Assembly: GCA_009760855.2 (NCBI GenBank)
Contig: WPIO01000324.1
Coordinates: 1-64,000, forward strand
Source of the DNA: Cristatella mucedo
Taxonomy: Eukaryota > Bryozoa > Phylactolaemata > Cristatellidae
Length of the DNA stretch: 64,000 nucleotides
Reading direction: 5' to 3'
Under the pieces are notes generated by a model that was given only the letters and a program-made list of their open reading frames with translations, ran no database searches and was not told where the DNA came from. Positions within the stretch are counted from its first letter, which is position 1; each line of letters opens with the position of its first letter. Shown piece after piece: positions 1 to 11,100 of this stretch. Made by a program: the position numbers and the translations under genes.

Positions 1-290
1 ATCATGTTTTTTGCAGACTGCATGAGTTAACCAAGGCTTGCTCTAGTGAGTCGACTCCCTACGAAAGAGTCAATCGGTCATTGTAGTCGTTTAGCATTGA
101 CTCTAAGATGCAGTGACTCGCCAGATTATGCCGGTCGCCTGCTCCGGAGGCTTTAATTTCTCCGTTATAGCGTTACTTAACACACCACACATGACAGGAT
201 ACCTGAGGCTCCTACACAATCATTCAGTGTGATGTGAAGGAGTCGGTCAAACGTAATCTGCAAAATTAAATTGACATCTCAAGAGTCGAG
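1..290 (+). repeat. third copy of the ALAS 3' flanking sequence
   Basis: This stretch aligns by eye, with small indels, to 16,914-17,200 and 34,019-34,290. Those two lie directly downstream of the two ALAS genes in this window. All three share the blocks 'gagtcaatcgg', 'ggcattttagcattg' or a close variant, 'ctccggaggct' and 'ggatacctgaggctc' in the same order. In the other two copies this flank starts about 60 bases after the polyadenylation signal. The end of a further ALAS copy may therefore lie just left of the window; that is inference. Confidence 0.75.
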
Positions 291-3200
291 GTGGCAGCAG
301 ACCTGAGTAGCCGCTGCTCTCTGCTGCTGCTGCTGCTTCCATATCTGCCTTCTAGCCTAGGCCATGTCTTGCTTGGCGCGCACCAGTCATCTTGAAGAAC
401 GAGGGTGACAGTGATGCCCGTGCTGGCTAATTCAGACACAAGCTCAGCTCAGTAACGTCCGCACATCGATCTGGGCTTTCTTTTGGATAGGAGTGAAGTT
501 TGCAGCCGAACGAGTTCCCGGGTTTGTTGACACCGAGTCTAAACGCACTGCAATTCCCTTTATTGTGGAACCATCGGCTTTTGGTCTTAAAGTTACCCTC
601 ACTACGTAAGTAGGCTTCATCTGGTTGCGTGGCACAAAGTAGGGGTCCCATAGGCCCAGCGGCCCGGAGTGCTTCTTGGCGCATTTTTCTCATTTTCACT
701 CCATCAAAGTAAGGTACCATTTCAAATGTAAAGAATGTAAGTAAAGTCTGTAGATGGTCTGAGGAAGTCGGCATTGGGATGCGTCAGGCCGGCGGCGATC
801 ATTGCATCTCTGGCGCCACTGTAAAGTGCTCCGATGACAGATATGTTTCCTGTACGGTGCTACATCGAAAACCTATTACTCATATTATTAGTGTTATTAT
901 TAGTAATATTAGTATTACTTACGGCTCAACGTCGATTTTATAATTGTTCTGCATTTTTGGAACGCCCTTGCCAAGCTTGACTTGCATTCCGACCTTTGTC
1001 CTAAAGGTCGTAAGTCGCTTGCATTCACCAGTTAATTGGCCAATGCAGAGCATCGCATCCAATGCTAGGAGATTATCGCCAATGCTTTATCGGGCAGAGG
1101 AGAGCCGGTGTCGCCGACAGAGGGGGGGGGGCCGACCTTGGCCTTTTTGGACCGGAACGCAAGCAGCTTGCTCGTACTCTGGCATTTCAAGTTGTTGACT
1201 TTGAACTTGGTGCCACCGTTTGCAGCGCTGTCAAGACGAAAATCTCGAAGATGCTTGATAGCATGCTTGCCACATGCTGCGTTTGGTGCTGCGTGCGGGC
1301 TGGTGGAAAGCTTCCCTTTTGTATCATAAAATTGTAGAGCTGAGGTTTTGCCTGCAGTAGCCGAGTCCGTCCAGTCGTACTTGCCTGTCCTTGAGGGCAA
1401 TTTGAATACCCGCCTGACAGGCCTGAGGTTTTCGTTATTAGCAATTATGCTCCAGCATGTCAGGTGAATTGGCACTGTGTCTGCTATTCCCTCTTGGCCA
1501 CCGATTCGGCCTTGGTGCTGACATGTCCCCTCGGGCTTACGTGCTCATTAGCAAATTTCTTAGCTTTAGCTAACCAGACTTGTTTCCGAGGTTCATGCAG
1601 TCCCCGTGGGGTTTGTGGCCCGGTGTTGGGTGTGTGTTCCTCTCTAAGCTCTCTATCTCTCGCTCTCGCTCTTCACCCTCGCTCTCTCCACTCTCTCCCT
1701 TCTGCCTTCTCTATCTCCCCCGCTCTCTAACATGTATAATCCGTGCGCCTGCGCCAGCATGTCCCGATGGCTCCAACAACTGAATGTAGGCAGGCCTCCT
1801 TGTCATCTTTGTCGCCTGAGTACAATACAGTGTCGTCTCACTTCGCAACATGTTTGTGGTGGGCTTCGCCATTCATCATTCTTATTTGTCGTTCGAGCCG
1901 TTCGATCGAACCCCTTCACATCCAGCAAGCAACTGGTTGGGCAGGAAGGTTCGCTTGGCAAGTCACATGTTGAACTGTGTTGGGCAGAGTCGTGCATGTG
2001 CTGCCATGACACGTTTTTGCAGCATAAAAGTGTGACTCGTTCGGTTGGGTCACGTTAGCTCGAGCAGCTGCATTTGCAGTTGAACAAGCGATGGGTCTTC
2101 GGCTGCTAACCTCGAGGCAAGTGCGGGTCAGCTCCATGAGCTTCCGCTCGCCGAGAGAGGCCTTGTACCGAGCTGCACTGGAGGGGAGAGTCGAGGTGGC
2201 ATCAGCCTGAGTAGCCGCGTGGCAGGCTCTGCTGCTGCTTCAATATCTGCTCTAGCCTAGGTCGTGTCTTGGATGGGGCGGCCAGTCATCTTGAAGAACG
2301 AGAGTGAGCGCTGCTGCCATTGAGGCCAAGTCAGCCCCAAACTCAGATCGATTACCGTCGCAGCGCTCAGGGACTGCTTGATAGGAGTGGCCGGAAATTC
2401 GCTTTGGCCTCAAAATCAACGGGCAATTGGGGCGATGCCGAGCATCGATACGCCATGCTAGGAGCAATGAGAGCTTTCTATTGTTCTCCTCTTGTGCCTT
2501 ACGAATTCTAGAGTGTTTTCTCGGGCAGAGGAGAGCAGGTGTCAGCCGAGTGATGACCTTGGGCCGATGGCCATCGGACGAGCAGCAGCAGGCTGCTCGA
2601 GATGGCAGTTCAAGTTGTTGACTTTGACTTTGCACCACCGTTTTGCACTCTGGCAAGACAAACATCTCGAGAATGCTTGATCAGCCTGCTTTGACAGGCT
2701 GGCTGTTGGTGCTGCATGGGACTGGTTTGAAAGCTTTCTTTCCTTGTTCATTTGAGAAATGTACAGCTTGCGGTTGCCTGCAGTAGCCGAGTCCAGCTTT
2801 TCGTTCCAGGCTGCTGCTGCTGCTTTCAATATCGCTCTAAGCCTAGCCTGTGTATTGGATGGTGCAGCCATGCATCTTGAAGAACGAGGCGTGAGCAGTG
2901 CTGCCCGTGCTGACAAGTCAGCCCCACGTCTTCTTGTGCATTTTCTCTATCAAAAGTAAGTAAATTTAAAATCTAAAAATATAAGTAATTATGTCGAGGT
3001 CTGAGGAAGTCGGTATTGGGATGCGTCTGGTGGCAGCGATCATTGCATCTCTTGCAGCCAACTGTAAAGTGCCCTGATGAAGATTTGTTTCCGTTAGGGT
3101 GCTACATCGAAACATTTTACTAATATTGTTATTACTGTTACTACTACTATTATTATTATTAATATTACTTTTAAGCCATTTTATACTGTTCTGCATTTTG

Positions 3201-3850
3201 GAAGCCCTTGCCATGGCGTCAACTGGCATTCCGACGTTGACATAATGGCCGGAAATCGCTTGCATCACCAGCTAATTGGCCAATGCCGAGCATCAATCCG
3301 ATGCAAGGAGATTATTGCAGTGCTTTCTCATGCAGAGGAGAGCAGGTGTCGACGAGCAGACGAGCGACGACCATGGCCAATGGCCTTTGGACCGGCAGCA
3401 GCAGCTGCTCGAGATGGCGGTTCAGGTTGTTGACTTAGACTCGGCTCCATTGGTGTGCAGAGCTGTCAAGACGAAGACCTTGAAGAAGCTTGATAGCATG
3501 CTTGCACAGGCTGCTGTTTGTGCTGCATGGGCTGGTTGAAAGCTTCCTTTGTTCATTTAGAAATGTAGAGCTGCGGTTTGCCTGCAGTAGCAGAGTCCAG
3601 GCCATGCGTCCTTGCCTGTAAGTAAGGTAATTTGAATACCGATTGAAGGCTGAGGTGTGCTTACATCTGCAGTATGCTCCAGCCTTCAGGTGAATTGCAC
3701 TGCGGCTACAATTCCCTTTGTGCCATCGATTCTGGCTTTGGTGCTGACATGTCCTCTGGGCTTGCGTGATCATTAGACAATGTCTTAGCTTAAGCTAACC
3801 AGACGTGTCGAGGTTTGCAGTCCTCGTGGGGTGTGTGTGCCCATGTGTGT
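285..3850 (+). repeat. tandem sub-repeats upstream of ALAS copy A
   Basis: Three diverged copies of one sequence lie at about 285-1,620, 2,185-2,790 and 2,800-3,850. A fourth is at 19,530-20,350 in unit B. Shared blocks include 'catcttgaagaacgag', 'ggcagaggagag' and 'gctgcggtttgcctgc' or close variants. Copies one and three also carry an L2-like 3' tail with TTA repeats (about 740-930 and 2,995-3,180). Short ORFs shift frame between copies and are not conserved as protein, so I see no gene here. Confidence 0.7.
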
Positions 3851-4699
3851 GTGCCTGTGTGTGTGTGTGCATGTGCGAGTGAGTGCTCCGTGTGTCTGTG
3901 TGTTTTATGCACCATGTTGTCTCAGCAAGTAATTTACTCTTGGGTCAGCTGCACCAAGAATGGCCGTGTAGCATGCAACGATTTTTGATGGTACTCCACA
4001 GCATTTGCCATTAACATACGGTATTGCTTCGTCTTCGCATGGAACATGACCGGCGCCTGTAGATCAGATGGCGGAGATGTGTCCATAAAACGATACCTTG
4101 GCTAGTGCGACCTAGCAAAGGTCGGTCAGTGCCTGACAGAGAGGGGGCAGTGTCGGAAAGGGAGAGGGTCTCATTGCTTCACCAAACACGTGGCAGATAA
4201 CGACCCTGCCTAAAGCAATCTCATCTAAATGCCGGCTAGCCGTCACGTGGCCAGCATCTTCTACAGCAGCCGTGTTATTGCTGGTTTTCGTCAGCCACAG
4301 CTAGTTCATCCTGTATCTTGCAGTTGTCCTTGAGCCCCAGTCTTGCAAAGGCAGTAGGCCCTGAAGTTTGACATTCTCCAAGCAGCAGGTACGCAATATC
4401 ACACACAGAACACCGAAGACGGCTCAAAGACGTAAATTCACAAGGACACCGAAGCTGGCCAGTATGCGACTGCCCTGCCCGGGCGTCCTCGACTTAACTC
4501 TCCGGGCTTTGATGCCTGTTACTTAAATATCACTGCCATAAATCACAACAGCCCACAAACCAATGGCAGTGTCATAATCTCTGCCGGCCCAGAAATCACT
4601 CTAAGCCATAAACTGGCCGTTGGAAGAATAACACAAGAAATGCTATTGACCCATAAACCACTGAAATCTCAAAATAGCCACAGGCTCTGAATATATGTA
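3851..4699. other. non-coding stretch, duplicated in unit B
   Basis: It begins with an imperfect TG-rich run (about 3,850-3,905) and then continues in parallel with 20,460-21,060 in unit B. No open frame or RNA gene is recognisable. Similarity to unit B stops near 4,500. Confidence 0.5.
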
Positions 4700-5000
4700 C
4701 TCTTGAGGTTGAAATAATAATGATAATGATAGTATTAATAAACCAAATCCCTTTTTAAGCACTTTACATATGCTGTAACGAAGCGTGTCAATATGGTCAG
4801 TGGTAGGTAGCCTGCACAGTGTCAGCCCACAGAATCACACAAAGGACAATGCTCGAGCACCGAGCAAATGGTAAAAGGAACAGGTGCGTTTCCAGCTACT
4901 TCTTAAATTTCGTCAAATCGGGATTTCCTGACAAGATTCGGGAGTCGAGCTTCAGGCTTTGAGAGCATGCAAATTGCAATCACTGCCTCGAGAATATTTG
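4700..5000 (-). mobile_element. diverged L2-type LINE, 3' end
   Basis: On the minus strand this reads as the 3' end of the L2 family that dominates the window. It shows an ATT-rich tail, 'gtaaagtgctt', remnants of the 3' UTR and the end of the reverse transcriptase ORF ('caggctttgagagcatgc'). It is more diverged than most copies here. Confidence 0.65.
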
Positions 5001-5648
5001 TGGTTGGCTCACGGCACAGCTACACTGACATGCAAAAGTATTCACAAGATGCATTAGACACCGTCTACTAACCAACAATTCAGTCCCGGGAGGTCCCCAC
5101 CGGTGTGGACCCGCTTTTACCTAAACCCTATTGATTACAAAAAATGGACTCGCTATCTATAGCCTCGTTAAAAACAACTTATAAAGAAACAAATCAAACA
5201 CGGCGGCCTGGAACGATATCTTACCTTTAAAAATGGTGAAATCCAAGTTTTTAATTGTAGTCGATTATCTTCATTGCAACCCATGCGGCCAACGAATTGT
5301 CTGCACATGCACTTGTGCGTAAGAGGGGAGTTCTTTTTGCACTTCCTAGCAGCACCGCTTGCGTGGGGTTGCTCGTACGGTGGTTATCCGCCATGCGAAA
5401 GACAAAGGAGCTAAATAGCGAAATAAAGGGCCAAATCGTCGCCTATCACAAGATGGGTCTTAGCAACGTGAAGGTGGCACAGAAGTTTGGCACAAGCGAG
5501 GGATCTGTCAGGTATCACTTGCAGAAGTATTTTCAGGGTGGTTGCATGACGTCTTTACCTCCGGCCGCCAGCGTTCGACGGCGAAGAGAGACGACTAAAT
5601 GGCTGCTAAAACTGGTTGCACGCTGGGCCGAAGGGAAGCACCAGTTGG

Positions 5649-5769
<121 letters not shown>

Positions 5770-6074
5770 TCCGAGACCTTAGAAGAGGCCACCGGCAAGG
5801 CTGTAAGTGTTGATGCCATTAGTGAAAGGCTTTCAGAGCACGGCGTTTACGGGCGAGTTAGTAAACGCAAGCCGTCAATTAACGCACGACAACGAAAGTG
5901 CCGTCTGCGGTGGGCACGTGCGCCCACTTTACCTGTGCCGACTGGAGCCGTATTCTACGAAGCGATGAAAGTAAATTCACGGTCCACGGAGATGGCAAGC
6001 GAAGGAACTTCGTTAGTCAAAGAAAACACGAAGAATACGGCATCCGGACTGCTTGCAATCTTCGCTCAAGTACA

Positions 6075-6460
6075 GATAATAATAATATTAATAATGCACT
6101 TGATAAAGCGCCCTCAGAGGAGTCAATCTCTTTCTAGGCGCTTCACATTTGCTGCAAAGGGAAACGCGATTGAATCGTGAGTAATACCATGCTTGATAAA
6201 CAACATGAATAACATGGTTAGGGGTGACATGCACAGGGTCAGCATGCAAATGTGGTTAGTGGCAGCATGCACAGTGTCAGCACACATAAGCACATCAAGG
6301 ACGATACACAAGGACCCACTAAATGCAGTCATAAATAGGTGTTTTTAAGTTCTTTTTAAATGTGGTCAAGTCAGGGGATGTTCTGACGCAAGTCGGGAGT
6401 GAGTTCCAGGCTTTGGGAGCATACGAACTAAATGCACGGTCTCCAAAGGATTTGAGGTTT
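6075..6460 (-). mobile_element. L2 LINE 3' fragment inserted in the Tc1-like transposase
   Basis: Read on the minus strand it ends with the family's 3' hairpin and an ATT tail (6,075-6,100). The C-terminus of the reverse transcriptase ORF lies at 6,319-6,460, with the SYAPKAWNSLPTCVRTSPDL region. The Tc1 reading resumes at about 6,461, so both borders can be placed. Confidence 0.9.
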
Positions 6461-6865
6461 ACGGAGGTGGAAGTGTTTGATCTGGTTTTTCGGCTTCCGA
6501 CACAGGGAACTCTATGCCGAATCAACGGGATTATGGACCGGGATTTATTCAAAGACTTCGTCAAAAATGTTGGCGTGCCCTGTGTCAGAGCTCTTGTGGG
6601 AGAGGACTACATTTGGCAAATGGATAATGATCTCAAGCATAGTGTAAGGGCAGCGAAGCAGTTCTTCGCCGATTCAGGTGTCCGAGTCCTTAGTTGGCCA
6701 AGCCAACCTCCTGATCTCAACCCTATTGAGCATCCGTGGAACAGGTTGGAGCGATCGCTTAGAGCTGAGAACAGCATCTCGTCTCTCCCCCCCCAGCAGC
6801 TTTTTGGTCGGCTTAAGCAGCCGTGGGACTGGACAACTCTGGATGTTTGCCGAAAGCTGACTTGA

Positions 6866-7662
6866 ATGAGTGCCCAGGCGAATACAGGAAGTTATAAAGA
6901 ACGGGATTGGTCCGACCTCCTATTGATGTGAGTACCAGTTAGTGCATGTATAACCTTCGTTTTGACAATGAAAAATATTAAAACACCTCGTTCGCATGTT
7001 TTCAGTGCAGTTAGATGAAGAGATAGCGGACAGGATAGCAGCACCTATTCACCCTTGTAAATACTTTTTCGTTTTAGCGTGAATGACTTGATTCGGAAGA
7101 GTTGGTGATGAACCGGGCGGCTCGCTGTGTATTAGTGACAGAACCTCGAAGTCGATAGGCAGGTCCAAATTGTTTTGTTTTTCAAACCGAGTCTAGCATA
7201 TTTGTGCAGACCTGTGAAGAGTTTGCTTGTCTCAGCTAGCAAAGCTGGCGGTTTTGTGGCTGCTACTCCTACCTGCTTGGCCTTCACCTTGGGCTGGTGG
7301 ATAGCGATGGCGTCAGTAGCAACAGCAGTGGAGGTCGTGCAGCCGACCATCTTGCCCCCCCCCCTCGGTATGTCCTTCCATTTTTTAAGCACTAACCTGT
7401 CAGCTAAGACTGACTGTCACTGCCTGTAGCCAGGTAATTTGTCCCCCACCGTGCCTGTCCACTGGGCTGCTGGCAGCTTGCTCGTAGCTCCGCCCAGGCC
7501 CACCCATCAGGCCGAGGGCTCGGCCCACTGACCACCACCTCTCCTCGTGCCCAGTTCGAGCTCTTCACGTCAGGTCGCCGGTCGCACGGTCTGCTGCTCT
7601 CCTCGCTTGCAGCGCTAGCTGCAGCTCGATATACGACCCGCGTAGCGCCTGCTGCTTCGAGG
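6866..7662. other. no gene recognised upstream of ALAS copy A
   Basis: The first part is likely Tc1-like 3' flank. From about 7,440 the sequence is GC-rich with no open frame that I recognise. Parallelism with unit B begins at 7,663 (22,857 in B). Confidence 0.4.
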
Positions 7663-7968
7663 GCCTCGGTTCCAGGACCAGATCCTCGCCTGCCGGTGCT
7701 CTCTCTACCCAGTACATCATGCTGCACTCGGGTGAGCCGTGCATGCATGCATGCATGCATTGCCCCTTGGATTCAAGCAGCGGCTGGCTGCACCCATCTC
7801 CGACCGCACTACTGGCCACTTCCATGCGGCCGCTGGCCCTGCACTAGAATTCCAGTGAGCGAGGCGGCTGTGGCAGCACCGACGCGTGTCACTGTGCGAG
7901 CACCTCTGCCGTCGCTTGCCAGCGACGTCGGTGGCTCTCTGGCGACACATCCTCGTCTGTTATCTGCA

Positions 7969-7977
7969 GGAGCAATC
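7969..7977 (+). promoter_or_regulatory. acceptor site and 5' UTR just before the ALAS A start codon
   Basis: 'ttatctgcag' followed by eight or nine bases and then ATG is kept in both copies (23,196 in B). This implies an upstream untranslated exon, which I cannot locate. Confidence 0.5.
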
Positions 7978-8173
7978 ATGAAGGCTCTGCGCTACCCGTT
8001 CTCGACTTGCGTGCCGCTGGCCGTCGTCAAGCAGCACGCTCAAGTCGTGCTCGCCTACGGCGACCGATGTCCGATGATAAAGCAAGCCTCGACTGCCGGC
8101 ATGGCCACTGCTCCGCCGACCGAGCCTCCAACGTCCAAGAGCGGCTTCGCCTGCTCTTCCACAGGACGAAAAG
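7978..8173 (+). CDS. ALAS: ALAS A exon 1 (targeting peptide, heme-regulatory motif)
   Basis: It starts at ATG 7,978 and ends in phase 1 before 'gtgcgg'. The peptide [19 protein letters not shown] followed by [11 protein letters not shown] lines up with the start of vertebrate ALAS1, where Cys-Pro pairs bind heme and block import. One true Cys-Pro pair is present. Confidence 0.8.
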
Positions 8174-11100
8174 GTGCGGCTATTAGCTGCGCATAGTTTC
8201 TTCCCGAGGCGCTTTGTCGTTCTTCGTTGTGCCACTGACTTCACTGATAGCCGGGCTCGCCCCCAGTGAGCAGCATGCCTGCAGAACCAGGCATGCAAGC
8301 ACCCAGGTTTAGCCCAGGGGTGTCGCCTTTAACCAATGGAGCAACAGGCTCGAGCCGTGCAGCATTTAGAGAGCCCGGATAGAGATTTGAGTGCTCTTGA
8401 GGCACTAGGCAAGTGAATTGTATGTTCTGCATACGGTTTTCTTTGGGCCCCACCGGCAGGTGCCAGCTTTAGGTTGCTATTTATTTATCATGCTGACATG
8501 GTTATTCGGTTAGTCGGCTGAGAGCCGTCGTCGCTGAAAGGGAGCCAGACCTGAAGCCGCTCCAGAGCTCACTTCACGCTCTCGAGTGCTGCTCGGCAAC
8601 CGGCCTTTCTCGCATTTACCGCTCGGCGCCAACTTCAGGAGCAGCCCGCTTCAGCCGGTCGGGCAGAGGCCCGCGAGAGGGCGCCTCGGGGGCTGATGCA
8701 AATTGCGTGTCCTGGCGGCATTTCCCTGAGCGGCTGGAAGCGTGGCGACCCCAAAGCAGCAGCTACGGCAGCCGATCGCTGGAGCAGAGCGGCAGCACTG
8801 GGCCAGCGCTGCCTTGCGGTGACAGCTGGCGGCCGTGCCTTCAGGAGGATGTGCCGTGGAAGCTAGCTTAGCACTTGACTTTGTCGTGGCCCCACGTGAT
8901 CTAACGAGAGGTTCCCGATACCGAGAGAGTGAATGCAGTTACTTTTTCAGTTTTTTTCTCTCAGTCTCTCTCTGTCTCTCTCGCTATCTCTCTTGCTGTC
9001 TATCTGACTGCCTGTCTGTCTGTCATGTGTGTGTGTCTCTGTCTCTCTCTGGGTCTCTGTCTCTCTCGCTCTCTCTCTCTTTTCTCTGTCTGTCTTTCCC
9101 TTCTCCCGCCCCTTCATTCTCATTCAAAAAACGCCAGTCACGGGGCAGCCTGACCGTGCAGCATTGCAGGACCGTGTCCGACGAGAAAACCCGATAATAT
9201 AATAGTAATAATAACACACTTGATAAATCACCCTCGGACAACTCAATTTTTTTCTGGTTGCTTTACATTTGCTGCAAATGAAGCACGATTGAACAGTTAG
9301 TGGTAGCATGCTCAATAAACAACAAGAATAACACGGTTGGAGGTGACAAGCAGAGGGTCCGCATGCAATTATGGTTAGTGGCAGCATGCACAGTGTAAGC
9401 ACGTAAAGAGGACAGTGTCCGACGAGGATGGCATATGGAGAAGACAGTGTCCCCTTCCGAACGAACGTTTGAAGTCGAGATATCTTAGAACTTGAGGCTA
9501 CGTCATCGGTTTAACTGGTATGGGGCAGGACTTGATAAAGCACCCTCAGAGAACTCAATCTCTTCGTAGACGCTTTACATTTGCTGCAAAGGAGCTGTGT
9601 AAATTGGCGACAACAGATGCTTCGTATCAACGGATGACCACTTCTCCATTTCCATTTGCCGCCAAACGAGAAACTTTACAATCTCTACACTTCCCAGATG
9701 TCAGTTGTTGCTAATAGAGAGCTAAAGTGCTAGCCACACCGCGATGACGAAGCTAGTCTCGTATCCAAACTGTTGCACCATGTAGACAATAGGCCGGTCA
9801 TAGCAGCAAACAGTCGGTGTGACTCTCGCTCGACTGCTCCACCGGCTTCAGCCCGTGCCTCGCAGCTGCCTCGTTGCCAGCGTCGTGCCATCGGTCGCGT
9901 TGCAGTCGAAGGTCGAGGCGATGCCAAGCAGCAGCCAGCAGCGATGGCGGACTCAATGGCATCGGTCGACGTGCCGCCGAATGCTGCGCACGTGCAGGCC
10001 GTCGCCGGCAAGCAGTATGCGTTCGTGGTACCCAGCGCCGGCGTTCAGTCGGACATCATACGAGTCTTGGATGGTCAGTAGGCTGCTTGGCCATTTGCGT
10101 GCCACCGCTCGTCGAAGCATGATGCCTCCTCACTCGTCAGTCGTCTGCTCTTTGCTATTTTGCTTATCTTGCACCGAGTTTTAACGTTCAAGAGATAGAG
10201 ATTCGATTCTTGTAGGGCTAGACATTAAGGCATGCTTATTATTTCTATTAGTATTGTTACTATCAACAGCAGATGGCCGGCTTGCTCCGTCTGGACGAAC
10301 GAATTCCTTCACGCCCGGCCCTTGCTTGCATCTGCACCCTTCATCCCCCGTTGCATCTGCTCTCTTCCACCGGTCAGTCTCCGGTGACCTTTGTTGCACC
10401 GTAGTGAGTGCTGTGGCTGCCGCGCCGTTGTTTTGCATTTGCTTGCAGCCACGTGACATGAACGGTGGCTCAGCAGCAGCGCGTTAGCAGCGCTCGTGCT
10501 GGCCGCTTTGTCAGTCTTTGTCGTGCTCAATTCTAGAGGCCGGACTGCCGACTGCTGCCGTTGCTGCCCCGAGACTGGGAGCCGTCTTGTCGGAGAGCCT
10601 CGGTGAGCGACCTGCTCAGCTGAGGGGGGCAGATATGCCGGCTGTCAGAGCAGCAGCCTTCGCTGGCGGGTCGAGCGTCCCACAATGCCACCGTGATCTC
10701 GTGCTGCTGCTGTTTCTATCGCTGTCCAAGCTTGCTTGTCGCCCGGTAGCCTGCACGTCTTGCGGCTTCTGGGGGGGGCAGTCAAGGAGATGTGCTCAGT
10801 GCCTCTAGTGCTTGCAAGGATTACGGCTAGAGCACCGGCACGAAAGGACTCTCGTTTCCGGTGCTCTGTGCTGTGCAGGTTTTCTCTTTGTAGCACCCTG
10901 GGAGAATCAAATCTCTAAAAAGTCGCATTACAACTCGCTACAGTAAAAAAATGCAAATTATTGTAATTATCATATCAATATGTTTGTATAGCATCCTCGA
11001 ACAACCTAATCTCTTTCAACGTACTTAGCGTATGCCTTAAAAGGAAACTTTAACAAATGGTTAGTGGTATCACGTGCAATGCAAGCATGCATAATCAAGG

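Noticed and set aside
3276-3539. Possible small protein in the sub-repeats (MAVQVVD ... AAVCAAWAG)
   Set aside because: It is open in three copies, but flanking non-coding sequence is equally conserved, the frame start differs and substitutions are mostly non-synonymous.
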